Positions 1 to 8,260 of a DNA stretch of 24,185 nucleotides are shown here, in pieces. Source of the stretch: Acidobacteriota bacterium (GTDB lineage: Bacteria; Acidobacteriota; Terriglobia; Terriglobales; Acidobacteriaceae); NCBI GenBank assembly GCA_021810815.1, contig JAJZHR010000003.1, forward strand, positions 1 to 24,185, in the 5' to 3' direction. Made by a program: the position numbers and the translations under genes. The notes beneath the pieces were generated by a model. The model had not been told where the DNA came from and did no database searches. It saw nothing but the letters and a program-made list of their open reading frames with translations. Position 1 is the stretch's first letter. The number at the start of each line of letters is the position of its first letter.

Positions 1-426
1 ATCGATCTGACCAAGCTGCCCTTCACGCCGGTGTTCAATGCCACCAACATCTACGCCGGGCAGAGCGTGCTTCCCACCAGCACCAGCGGAATGATGACCA
101 GCGGCATGTCCGGTATGAGCAGCGGAACCATTACCGCTTCAGACGTCTCGCTGCAGGAGCAGGGCTTCCGCGGAACCAACGACCTCGCCATCACGCCGGG
201 GGCATCGGGAACCTTTGTTCTCTCGCTCGTGCCGGGATGCGCGTTCGCAACCCTGATCGGCGCAAGCCCAACAGACGTAGTAAAAATCACGGTCTATCAG
301 CTAACTGGAACCAACGTTGAGAGCAGCACAGCTATCCCGGCCAACTCGACGGTGCGTGTCCACGGCCTGCTCTTCAAGAACGCAGGACAGTGGACGCTGA
401 TAGCCTCCACCATTGCCGCAAGCTGA
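1..426 (+). CDS. 3' end of an unknown, probably exported protein
   Basis: The frame is open from the first base of the window, so this is the C-terminal part (141 residues visible) of a longer gene that begins upstream; the GTG at 31 is not a convincing start. The visible part is rich in Ser, Thr, Gly and Val, has a Met-rich patch (GMMTSGMSGMSSGTIT) and ends in short alternating hydrophobic strands (VRVHGLLF, WTLIAS), which suggests a beta-rich domain outside the cytoplasm. It loosely resembles acidobacterial secreted proteins with DUF5666/DUF4382-like repeats, but I do not recognise the family with confidence. It is the only plus-strand gene and converges on the nuo operon; the 14-bp hairpin at 513-548 lies between them. 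Function unknown. Confidence 0.6.
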   Translation: MDLTKLPFTPVFNATNIYAGQSVLPTSTSGMMTSGMSGMSSGTITASDVSLQEQGFRGTNDLAITPGASGTFVLSLVPGCAFATLIGASPTDVVKITVYQLTGTNVESSTAIPANSTVRVHGLLFKNAGQWTLIASTIAAS

Positions 427-512
427 GGTTGCAAACCGGAACGCCCGGCTGCCAGGAATGCACGAGCGCTGAGCAGCCGCCCGCCCCGGCGTCAAAGCAC
501 ACGGCAATATGA

Positions 513-548
513 CTCTGGCTCCTGGAAGCTTCCCTCCAGGAGCCAGAG
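513..548. terminator. Strong hairpin, possible bidirectional terminator
   Basis: A perfect 14-bp inverted repeat, CTCTGGCTCCTGGA (513-526) and TCCAGGAGCCAGAG (535-548), with an 8-base loop. It lies 87 bases after the stop codon of the plus-strand gene and 425 bases beyond nuoN, between convergent genes. Neither side has a clear T-tract, so it is not a textbook intrinsic terminator, but position and stem strength fit a role in stopping or protecting transcripts. The centre GGAAGCTTCC is itself a palindrome. Confidence 0.5.
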
Positions 549-951
549 CGTTGTCCAGAGAGTTGCTGCTATGAGCATCCAGATCGCTGCCGACAAGAGC
601 CGCTGTTAGCTGCAACGCTACCTCCAGATGAATCGGCCGGCCGCAATCCTGGCCATCGCCTGACCTTCGCGCCGAGGGATTGCTTCGCCTCTGACCGCTG
701 CCGGAATCGCAGCGGATTCCATTCATCGCAGCTTTATCGCGATGAGCGGGATACATGACAGCTCACCTAGCTAACAGTATTCCTGATTCCTGCGTTTGCC
801 TGGGCTACAAGCATCCCATGCGTCGCCTCTCTCTTGGCAGGAACCTGCCTCGATTGGGTGCTTTTACCCTGCTGTGCACTGGCGGGCCTGCTGCTGCGGA
901 GGACGTGCTCACGCGCCTGCTGCATTCTGAGCAGGTCCTGCGCATATCTAC

Positions 952-967
952 AATTCTCGGGAGAATT
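952..967 (-). terminator. Short hairpin after nuoN
   Basis: AATTCT-CGGG-AGAATT forms a 6-bp stem with a four-base loop, five bases beyond the nuoN stop codon on the minus strand. The stem is short and AT-rich and is followed by only a weak T-rich stretch (TTGTAG). It is a candidate 3' end of the nuo transcript, weakly supported. Confidence 0.3.
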
Positions 968-972
968 CTTCC

Positions 973-2493
973 TCAGTAGCCGGCCGTCTGGATCGCTTGC
1001 TGCAGCCACCGCAGCAGCAGGTCCGGAGCGCATCCGAGCAGCACCACGCTAAGCGCGATCAGACCCAGAACAGCTTGGCGAAGGAATGGAACGCTTATCG
1101 GGCCCGCTCCCTCTGGCGCATCGGCGACATAGATCCGCTTCAGCACCTGCAGATAGTAGTAGAGCGAAACCGCGCTCATCGCGATGGCCAGCACCACCAG
1201 CCAGAGCAGGCCGAGGCTTCCGGGCGTCGCAGCCAGCACGGCGGAGAACAGGTAGAACTTGCCGAAGAAGCCTGCCAGGGGCGGAATCCCCGCCAGCGAC
1301 AGCATGAAGATCAGCATGCAGAAGGACAGCACAGGAGCGCGGTGGCTGAGGCCGGCGAAGTCGGAGAGTTTGTCGCCTCCAGCCTCCTGCTCCACCAGAG
1401 CCACGACGCCAAACGCTCCCAGCACCGTCAACGCATACGTGATGGCATAGTAGAGCAGAGCGGCGAGGCTTTGCTGCGTGTGCGACAGGATGCCCAGCAG
1501 CATGTAGCCCGCATGGGCAATCGCGGAATAGGCGAGCAGCCGCCGCACGCTGGTCTGCCTGATGGCGACGAGATTTCCGAGCACCATCGAAAGCGCCGCA
1601 GCCAGGGCAAGCACAGGAACCCATCCCGGAGCATACGCGTGCCATGCGCCACTGCCCTCCGCGCCTGCGAGGCCAAGCACCATGACCTGATACAGGATGA
1701 AGAACGCCGCGACCTTCGAGCCCGAAGCGATGAACCCGGCGCTGGGGGCAGGCGCTCCCTGGTACACATCCGGCGCCCAGAAATGGAACGGGACGGCTGC
1801 CACCTTGAACCCCAGGCCGACCACGGTCATCAGAATCGCGACCACCAGCAGAGGATCCAAAACGGGGTTCAGCGCCGGGTTCAGCAGCTTGCCGTGAATG
1901 GACTGTGCGATGCCGGCGAGATTGGTCGAGTTGGACCAGCCATACAGAAGGCTGAATCCAAACAGCAGGAAGGCAGCCGACATGCCGCCAAAAAGGAAAT
2001 ACTTCAGTCCGGCTTCCGCAGAGACGGCACTGCGCTTGTTGAAAGCAGCGAGAATGTAGAGCGACAGGCTCAGCAGTTCCAGCGACAGGAAGATCATCAG
2101 CAGGTTCTGCGTTCCCACCAGGAACATCATGCTCGCCGTCGCCAGCAGAATCAGCGCGAGATATTCTCCCATGTGCTCTGTGAAGGACGAGCCGAGCGAG
2201 ATCAGGATCGTAAGAATGGTCAGGACCAGCAGCGCGATCTGCACCAGTTGCGACAATGGCGTTAGCACCAGCATCCCGTCCAGCACATTCGCATACTGCG
2301 GCGCATGCAGCATCCAGCCTATGGCTACCGCGCAACCGGCGACCGAAATCACCGCGCCCACCGCGCCCCGGATGCGAGTCTCAGCAGCGCGCATGAAGAC
2401 GAGGTCGGCAGCCAGAACGCAGAGCGCTGCCACAACGACGATCACCTCTGGCAAAACCAGATGGAGCAGTTGCGGGAAGCCGAGTGCGGTCAT
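973..2493 (-). CDS. nuoN: Complex I subunit N (NuoN), antiporter-like membrane subunit
   Basis: NuoN is the antiporter-like subunit nearest the peripheral arm of respiratory complex I and forms one of its proton channels. The 506-residue product is almost entirely hydrophobic, consistent with about 14 membrane helices. It carries the expected residues: Glu139 in helix 5 (SLELLSLSLY), Lys230 and His237 in GFKVAAVPFHFWAPD, and a Lys in the later motif AGFFGKFYLF. Length is normal for the family (about 480-500). The start ATG overlaps the stop of the preceding nuoM as ATGA, so the two are translationally coupled. It is the last gene of the operon; a short hairpin follows. Assignment is secure. 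Confidence 0.95.
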   Translation of the reverse strand: MTALGFPQLLHLVLPEVIVVVAALCVLAADLVFMRAAETRIRGAVGAVISVAGCAVAIGWMLHAPQYANVLDGMLVLTPLSQLVQIALLVLTILTILISLGSSFTEHMGEYLALILLATASMMFLVGTQNLLMIFLSLELLSLSLYILAAFNKRSAVSAEAGLKYFLFGGMSAAFLLFGFSLLYGWSNSTNLAGIAQSIHGKLLNPALNPVLDPLLVVAILMTVVGLGFKVAAVPFHFWAPDVYQGAPAPSAGFIASGSKVAAFFILYQVMVLGLAGAEGSGAWHAYAPGWVPVLALAAALSMVLGNLVAIRQTSVRRLLAYSAIAHAGYMLLGILSHTQQSLAALLYYAITYALTVLGAFGVVALVEQEAGGDKLSDFAGLSHRAPVLSFCMLIFMLSLAGIPPLAGFFGKFYLFSAVLAATPGSLGLLWLVVLAIAMSAVSLYYYLQVLKRIYVADAPEGAGPISVPFLRQAVLGLIALSVVLLGCAPDLLLRWLQQAIQTAGY

Positions 2494-4049
2494 AGGCCGC
2501 CTCCCTTCCGCAGGCCGTCAAACATGGGCGACTGCAGGGCCGGGATAATGATGCGCAACAGAAGTTGCGGGTACAGCCCGATCAGAACGCTGGTTGCCAC
2601 CAGGATGATGGCGGCGATGCGCTCGGGCAGGGTAATGGGCGGCAGTGGATGGCCCGCGGCGTGAGACGCATCGTGACCCGCGGCGGCAGCCGTCTCTTCA
2701 GCCATATTTGGGGGCGCATCCTTCGCTCCTCCGAAGAACGCCTTCTGCATCGCGCGCCACGTGTAGGCCACGCCAACCACAATGCCGACTCCGGCGCCGA
2801 CCGCGAACATGGGGAACGCATGCCACGCCCCAATCAGCACTTGCAGTTCCGCAACAAATCCGCTGAAGCCGGGAAGTCCAATCGAGGCCATTCCGGCCAG
2901 GACGAACGTAACCGCCGCAAATGGAAGCGCTTTGCTCAAACGCATTCCCTCCAACTCCGATAGTTCGCGGGTATGCGTGCGGTCGTAGACCATTCGGCCA
3001 ACAACCGCGAACAGCAGGCCGGCAAGAATGCCATGAGAGAACATCTGCAGCACCGCTCCGTCCAGTCCGATCTGTTGCAGCGTCATCAATCCGAGCAGGA
3101 CAAAGCCCATGTGGCTGACGCTGGAGTAGCCAATGACGAACTTGAAATCCTTCTGCACCAGGGCCGCCAGAGCGCCGTACACAATGCCGATCAAGGCAAG
3201 CAAGGCGAAGACATCGCGCCACGAGCCGAAACCGATCACGTGGAATCCCCAGGGATCCAGGCCGCGCGGAAACAGCGCCATGGCCACGCGCAGGCATCCG
3301 TAGGCGCCCAGCTTCATCACCACGCCGGCCAGCAGCATAGAGGCCGCCGTGGGAGCTGCGACGTGGCCGGTTGGAGCCCAGGTGTGGAAAGGCCACAGGC
3401 CTGCCAGAATTCCGAACCCGACAAACACCAGCGGAAACACCCACATCTGGAAGTGGACGGGAAATGGGAACCGGGAAAGCTCGACCAGATCCATCGTCTT
3501 CGCACCGGAGACCACATAGGCCGCCACCATTCCGATCAGCACCATCGCGCTGCCGATGAACGAGTACAGCGCAAGCTTCATCGCTGCATACTCTCGCCGC
3601 GTGGAGCCCCAGATGGCGATCAAGAAATACTTGGGGATGATGGCGATCTCGTAGAAGATGAACAACAGCAACAAATCGAAGCTGAGAAAGACGCCATAGA
3701 CGCCGCCGATGAGCGCCAGATAGAAGGCGAAAAACTCTTTCGCGCGATGCTCGATGTTCCACGAGAAGAGGATGCCGCAAACTGCCACGATTCCCGTGAG
3801 CAGGAGCAGCGTCATGCTGATGCCATCCGCCGCAAGGTGGTACTCAAGCCCCAGCGATGGCACCCATGGAACACGAGCGACGGTCACCAGTTCGCCTGAT
3901 CGCTGCTCAACGAATCCCGCCAGGGTTACGGCCAGCCCAGCGATGGCCGTCAGAAGGGCGAGAACGCGTGCTGCGCCCGGATGGCCCTTCGGCAGCAGCA
4001 GCAGCGCCAGAACGCCGAAAAACGAGATGTAGATGGTCCATGCGAGCAT
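2490..4049 (-). CDS. nuoM: Second NuoM-type subunit of complex I (divergent copy)
   Basis: This is the second of two adjacent nuoM genes (519 residues). It belongs to the NuoM/Mrp antiporter family: Glu134 in helix 5 (FYEIAIIPKYFLIAIWG), His222 in LWPFHTWAP, Lys246 in VVMKLGAYG and a late Glu in GFVAEL. By hand alignment with the first copy, the helix-7 lysine (Lys238 there, in FAVKVPLVPFHTW) is Leu215 here (FGILAGLWPFHTW), and the neighbouring Pro is Gly. The two copies are clearly different proteins, not a recent duplication. The start at 4049 lacks a strong ribosome binding site and lies 131 bases after the first nuoM; its stop overlaps the nuoN start. The likely role is a fourth antiporter-like subunit in a lengthened membrane arm; whether it pumps without the lysine is uncertain. 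Confidence 0.93.
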   Translation of the reverse strand: MLAWTIYISFFGVLALLLLPKGHPGAARVLALLTAIAGLAVTLAGFVEQRSGELVTVARVPWVPSLGLEYHLAADGISMTLLLLTGIVAVCGILFSWNIEHRAKEFFAFYLALIGGVYGVFLSFDLLLLFIFYEIAIIPKYFLIAIWGSTRREYAAMKLALYSFIGSAMVLIGMVAAYVVSGAKTMDLVELSRFPFPVHFQMWVFPLVFVGFGILAGLWPFHTWAPTGHVAAPTAASMLLAGVVMKLGAYGCLRVAMALFPRGLDPWGFHVIGFGSWRDVFALLALIGIVYGALAALVQKDFKFVIGYSSVSHMGFVLLGLMTLQQIGLDGAVLQMFSHGILAGLLFAVVGRMVYDRTHTRELSELEGMRLSKALPFAAVTFVLAGMASIGLPGFSGFVAELQVLIGAWHAFPMFAVGAGVGIVVGVAYTWRAMQKAFFGGAKDAPPNMAEETAAAAGHDASHAAGHPLPPITLPERIAAIILVATSVLIGLYPQLLLRIIIPALQSPMFDGLRKGGGL

Positions 4050-4135
4050 AATTTACGTTGCCAGAACCGGGACGGCCAGCCGACCGGCGCGTCTCTCCAT
4101 TGCGAATTGGTTGCGCTTCCCCAACATCCTTGATG

Positions 4136-4191
4136 CAAACCTCAGCGATTCAAACCTCAGCGACTGAAAAACCTTACGAACTAAAACCTCA
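4136..4191 (-). repeat. Short repeats echoing the 3' end of nuoM
   Basis: In the gap between the two nuoM genes, CAAACCTCAGCGA occurs twice with a 15-bp period (4136-4148 and 4151-4163, plus strand). The core AAACCTCAG recurs at 4183-4191, where on the coding strand it is the last sense codons of the first nuoM (CTG AGG TTT, then TAG). The pattern looks like slippage or micro-duplication of the gene's 3' end. Confidence 0.6.
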
Positions 4192-5737
4192 GTTGCCACA
4201 CCATCCGCATGGCCGTGCTGTTCAGCACGCCAAGGATGAGTTGCGGATACAGGCCCAGCACAAACATCAGAGCGATGGGCGGCAGCAAAGCCAACCGCTC
4301 TCCCAGCGTGAGATCGGGCATTTGCGACCACTTCTCCGGAAGCGGGCCGGAGAAAACGCGCTGCAAAATCGTCAGGATGAAAAGCGCGGTCAACAGCAGA
4401 CCGAGGACGGCGACCACCGAGGGCCACGTCGCCAGCGGAAACGTCCCTTTGAAAATCAGGAACTCGCCCACGAAGCCATTCAGACCGGGCAGCCCCAAAG
4501 AAGAGAACAGCGCGATGCCCATCAGGCCGCAGAAGACCGGAGCGACCTTGCGCAGGCCGCCAAAATCATTCAGTCCGCGCAAGCCGCCGCTGCGCTTCTC
4601 CAGCAACGCCACAAACCAGAACAAGGTCGCAGCGGTCAGGCCATGGTTGAACATCTGCAGGAATACGCCGTTCAGCGCCGCTGCCTTTTCCGTCGCGAGC
4701 GCAGGGTTGTCGCCGGTGTACTTCAGCACCGCGAAGATCCCAAGCATGCAGTAGCCCAGGTGATTGATCGACGAGTAGGCGAAGATGCGCTTCAGGTCCT
4801 TTTGCGCCAGGGCGGCATAGGCGGAGAGGACAATCGTAGCCACGGCAAGCCACAGCAGAGGCGTGCGCACCCATCGCATCTCCATAAAGAAGATCGGCAG
4901 CAGAATCCGCAGGAAGCCGTACAGCCCCATCTTCGACATCGTGCCGGTCAGCAGCATGGTGGTTCCTGTCGGAGCCTCGGCATAGGTGGACGGCAGCCAG
5001 GTGTGGAATGGCACCAGCGGCACCTTCACCGCAAAGCCAAGCAACACGCCGAAGCAAAGCAGCAGAGCGATCTTCCCCGCCGTGAACGTTTGCCAGTGCG
5101 GCAGCGCCGCAAGAGCGGGAAGGAGCTGCCCATTCCTCGCCAGCTCGGCAAGATCCATGAAATCGAATTTGCCCGTCGCCATGAAAATGGCCAGGAACGC
5201 CAGCAGCAGAGCGACGCTGCCCAGCATGGTGTAGACAAAGAACTGCATCGCAGCCGTGGCGCGCTGCGATCCGCCCCATAGACGAACGAGGAAGAACGCC
5301 GGAATCAGGCTCAGTTCCCAGAACAAAAACCAGTGGAAGAAGTTGAGCGCCGTGAAGGTCCCGAACAGACCCGCCTGCAGCATCAGCATCAGCGAGAAGT
5401 AGAGCGGAACCCGCTCTGTAACCTGCCACGATGCGGCCATCGCCATGGGGAGCACGATGGCGGAAAGCAGCAGCATCAGCAGGCTCAGGCCGTCAGCGCC
5501 AACGTGATACTGCACGCCCAGCGACGGAATCCAGGCATGCACTTCCTCGAACTGGAGACCTCCGTCGGCGGGATTGAACCGATGCCACATCACCAGCGTC
5601 ATCGCGAGCGAAGCGAACGCAAACGCCAGCGCCAGCAGGCGCGCCAGTTTCTTGCTGCTCGCTCCGAGGCCCAGCACCGCGACCGCGCCCAGCAGAGGCA
5701 CGACGGTCAGGCAGGAGATGGATGGAATTGAGTTCAT
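4181..5737 (-). CDS. nuoM: First NuoM subunit of complex I (canonical residues)
   Basis: NuoM is the middle antiporter-like subunit of the complex I membrane arm. The 518-residue product has the normal family length and keeps the proton-channel residues: Glu141 in helix 5 (FWELSLIPAFFL), Lys238 and His245 in FAVKVPLVPFHTWLP, Lys269 in TMSKMGLYG and a late Glu in GFVGEF. The start ATG overlaps the nuoL stop (ATGA), so it is coupled to nuoL. It is followed by a second, different nuoM. In ordinary complex I there is only one, so this pair plus the long NuoL indicates a four-antiporter complex. This copy looks fully competent for pumping. Confidence 0.95.
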   Translation of the reverse strand: MNSIPSISCLTVVPLLGAVAVLGLGASSKKLARLLALAFAFASLAMTLVMWHRFNPADGGLQFEEVHAWIPSLGVQYHVGADGLSLLMLLLSAIVLPMAMAASWQVTERVPLYFSLMLMLQAGLFGTFTALNFFHWFLFWELSLIPAFFLVRLWGGSQRATAAMQFFVYTMLGSVALLLAFLAIFMATGKFDFMDLAELARNGQLLPALAALPHWQTFTAGKIALLLCFGVLLGFAVKVPLVPFHTWLPSTYAEAPTGTTMLLTGTMSKMGLYGFLRILLPIFFMEMRWVRTPLLWLAVATIVLSAYAALAQKDLKRIFAYSSINHLGYCMLGIFAVLKYTGDNPALATEKAAALNGVFLQMFNHGLTAATLFWFVALLEKRSGGLRGLNDFGGLRKVAPVFCGLMGIALFSSLGLPGLNGFVGEFLIFKGTFPLATWPSVVAVLGLLLTALFILTILQRVFSGPLPEKWSQMPDLTLGERLALLPPIALMFVLGLYPQLILGVLNSTAMRMVWQLRF

Positions 5738-7833
5738 CGCCTGCCGCTCCAGATAAGAAATACGATCAGCACCGCGAACGCCAGCCCGACCATGCGCAGA
5801 TAAGCCTGGGTGCGTCCGTTTTGCAGACGCGCCAGAATCTTGCCTCCAACCGTCACCGTCTTGCAGCCCCCGTCAAAGCCCGGATTCACCACGAATACGT
5901 CCACCGACCGCGCCATCCACGAAAGCCCAATCACCAGGTAGGACACTGCCTGCACCGCTCCGTTGAAAATCCATCGATCCATCCAGTCGCTGAGGCTGGC
6001 AAGCCATCCGTTCCAGCGAATCACCGTGGCTCCGTAAAGCTCGTCCACATAGAACTTGTTCTGCAGCACGCGGAACACTCCCGGCTGCAACTGCTCCAGA
6101 GCGTCCGGCGCATCTGCGCTCGCAATCGGCCTGCGCCCGTAGAACCACCATCCCAGCCCCAAGCCAAGGAACACAATGATGGTCGAGGAAAGCATCACCG
6201 GAAGCGTCCCGCGCTCCAGGAACCCGGCAAAATCAAGCGCCGCCGGCTGGCCGTTCAGAAACGAATTGAACCATGGCCACGCCGGCGTGCCAATCAACCC
6301 CAGCAGCACCGCGCACGAGGCCAGCAGCACCAGCGGCATGGTCATCGCAGCGGGGCTCTCATGCGGAACGCGCGCCGCCCCATGCTCCGAATGTCCCGCA
6401 GCCGCGCCATGACCTGCGTTCCCCTCCAGGCGCGCTTCGCCAAAGAACACGTAGAACACCTGGCGCGTCATATAGAACGCTGTCAGAAGAGCTCCGAAAG
6501 CTCCCAGATAAAACGGCGTCCGCGAAATGCTCCAATCCTGCGCCGCGTGCAGAATGGCGTCCTTGCTCCAGAAGCCGGAGAAGAACAGCGGAAACCCGCT
6601 CAACGCCAGCATGCCCACTGCGTAGGTCGCGAAGGTCACAGGCATGAATTTCCGCAGGCCGCCCATGCGGCGAATGTCCTGCTCCTCATGGCAGCCATGG
6701 ATCACCGATCCAGCGCCCAGAAACAGCAGCGACTTGAAGAAGGCGTGCGTGATGAGGTGGAACATGCCCACCGCCACTCCGCCAACGCCCAGGCCCATCA
6801 TCATGTAGCCGAGCTGCGACACGGTGGAGTAGGCCAGGATGCGCTTGATATCGTTCTGCGCGACGGCGATCAGCGCCGCGAAGACAGCCGTGATCGAGCC
6901 GATCCAGGTGACCGCCTGCAGCGCCGTCGTGGGCGCAATCGCCGCATGCATCCCGCCGTGGGCCGCCATCAACGGATAGACCCGCGCCACCAGGAACACG
7001 CCAGCCGCCACCATGGTCGCCGCGTGGATCAGCGCGCTCACCGGCGTCGGGCCCTCCATCGCGTCCGGCAGCCACACATGCAGCGGCACCTGGCCGGACT
7101 TGCCCACAGCCCCGGCGAAAATCAATAGCGCGATGCCCGTCGAGGCCGCCATGCCGACGCTTGTAATATGCGCCACCATCGCCGCCAGCGCGGTCTGCTC
7201 CATGCACCCGGCTCCGTGGTCGTAGAAGAGCAGCGTGCCGGCCTGCGAATACAGCCACACGATCCCGATCAGGAAGGCCAGGTCGCCAATCCGCGTGGTG
7301 ATGAAGGCCTTCTTCGCCGCCGCAGCAGCAGATGGCCTTTGATACCAGAATCCGATCAGGAGATAGGAGGTAAGTCCCACCAGCTCCCAGCACATGAAGA
7401 GCAGCAGCAGGCTGTTCGCGATCACCACGCCCAGCATCGCCGCCGCAAAGAGAGACAGGAAGCAGAAGAAGCGCGTGAAGTTCTGGTCGTGAGCCATGTA
7501 GCCCGTGCTGTAGATGAAGATCAGAAGGCCCACAAATGTGACCATCACCAGCATCACCGCCGTCAGCGGGTCCAGCATCCAGCCCAGCTTCAACCACTCA
7601 TTGCCATACTGAAGCCATGGGAAATTGAAGACCTGCCGGGTGGCTTCTCCCTGGCCGCTGGAGCGGAGCGCCTGTGCGAATGCGCAGAGGGAAAGCAGAA
7701 AGGAGATTCCCATCGAGCCAATCGCGAGCGACGCAGCGAACGCACGCCTCCGCCGACTCGCAAGAGCGCTCAGCCCCGCTGCCAGGGCGGGGATTGCGGG
7801 AATCAGCCAAAGATTTCGAACTATCCAGGTCAT
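5734..7833 (-). CDS. nuoL: Complex I subunit L (NuoL) with extended lateral helix
   Basis: NuoL is the distal antiporter-like subunit; its long C-terminal lateral helix runs along the membrane arm and clamps the other pump subunits. At 699 residues this one is longer than usual (about 610-650). Pump residues are present: Glu150 (MCWELVGL), Asp184 (TRIGDLAFL), Lys245 (GKSGQVPLHVWLPDAMEG). A His/Ala-rich loop lies near 472-492. The lateral helix begins near FYVDELYGATVI (about 594-605), and the last membrane helix follows QNGRTQAYL (about 671-679). The stretch between is about 25 residues longer than in NuoL proteins I know, and contains two similar units, MDRWIFNG (618-625) and VDVFVVNP (644-651). 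This is what a membrane arm with an extra NuoM would need. There is no strong Shine-Dalgarno before the ATG at 7833. Confidence 0.95.
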   Translation of the reverse strand: MTWIVRNLWLIPAIPALAAGLSALASRRRRAFAASLAIGSMGISFLLSLCAFAQALRSSGQGEATRQVFNFPWLQYGNEWLKLGWMLDPLTAVMLVMVTFVGLLIFIYSTGYMAHDQNFTRFFCFLSLFAAAMLGVVIANSLLLLFMCWELVGLTSYLLIGFWYQRPSAAAAAKKAFITTRIGDLAFLIGIVWLYSQAGTLLFYDHGAGCMEQTALAAMVAHITSVGMAASTGIALLIFAGAVGKSGQVPLHVWLPDAMEGPTPVSALIHAATMVAAGVFLVARVYPLMAAHGGMHAAIAPTTALQAVTWIGSITAVFAALIAVAQNDIKRILAYSTVSQLGYMMMGLGVGGVAVGMFHLITHAFFKSLLFLGAGSVIHGCHEEQDIRRMGGLRKFMPVTFATYAVGMLALSGFPLFFSGFWSKDAILHAAQDWSISRTPFYLGAFGALLTAFYMTRQVFYVFFGEARLEGNAGHGAAAGHSEHGAARVPHESPAAMTMPLVLLASCAVLLGLIGTPAWPWFNSFLNGQPAALDFAGFLERGTLPVMLSSTIIVFLGLGLGWWFYGRRPIASADAPDALEQLQPGVFRVLQNKFYVDELYGATVIRWNGWLASLSDWMDRWIFNGAVQAVSYLVIGLSWMARSVDVFVVNPGFDGGCKTVTVGGKILARLQNGRTQAYLRMVGLAFAVLIVFLIWSGRR

Positions 7834-7948
7834 CGCGTCTCTACGATCAATTGCATCGGGCTGGGAATCTTTTAACTACCGTCCTTTGCGGCATCCGGGC
7901 TCTAACGGCCAAAATGCGTTGCATCGGCGAGCTTTCATGGCGTGCGGA

Positions 7949-8260
7949 CTACCCTCTCATGGAATCCACCTGGTCGAGATTGGTGGTTTTGACATGCCGG
8001 TACAGAGAAATAATCAGAGCCAGGCCGACGGCAGCCTCTGCCGCCGCAACCCCGATGGAGAAGACGGTGAACAAGACTCCCGTCAACGCTTCCGGATTGG
8101 GACCAAAGCGCCAGAAGGCGATGAAATTGAGGTTCGCGGCATTCAGCATCAGCTCGATGCCGATGAGCACAAGAATGGCGTTGCGGCGCACCAGAGCGCC
8201 GGCCAGGCCGATGGAAAAAAGGAGCGCGGACAACAGGAGGCAGCTCGACAGCGAACTCAT
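7949..8260 (-). CDS. nuoK: Complex I subunit K (NuoK)
   Basis: NuoK is a small three-helix membrane subunit that helps carry protons between the quinone site and the antiporter-like subunits. The chosen start at 8260 gives 103 residues, the usual length, and overlaps the nuoJ stop as ATGA with AGGAGA just upstream; the open frame extends to 8905 but that extension is only a shadow of nuoJ. Conserved features are the glutamate in GIELMLNAANLN and the later one in AAAEAAVGLAL, both expected in the family. A 115-base gap without any gene separates it from nuoL. Confidence 0.95.
   Translation of the reverse strand: MSSLSSCLLLSALLFSIGLAGALVRRNAILVLIGIELMLNAANLNFIAFWRFGPNPEALTGVLFTVFSIGVAAAEAAVGLALIISLYRHVKTTNLDQVDSMRG

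Larger units (their letters stand above)
427..972. other. Intergenic region between convergent genes
   Basis: These 546 bases separate the unknown plus-strand gene from the end of nuoN. They hold the strong hairpin at 513-548, a small inverted repeat GGAATC-N6-GATTCC at 703-720, and a short hairpin directly after nuoN at 952-967. Short open frames here (for example 755-979 on the plus strand) have no convincing ribosome binding site and no recognisable product. I see no gene in it. Confidence 0.6.

Noticed and set aside
755..979. 74-codon plus-strand ORF near the end of nuoN
   Set aside because: No convincing ribosome binding site, no recognisable domain, and it runs into the convergent nuoN stop.
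997..2265. 422-codon plus-strand open frame opposite nuoN
   Set aside because: Antisense shadow of nuoN; the product is a Gln/Arg/His-rich sequence typical of the reverse complement of GC-rich membrane-protein genes.
4058..5281. 407-codon plus-strand open frame opposite the first nuoM, and a similar one at 5722-7128 opposite nuoL
   Set aside because: Same hydrophilic Gln/Arg-rich composition; the opposite strand encodes clearly recognisable complex I subunits.
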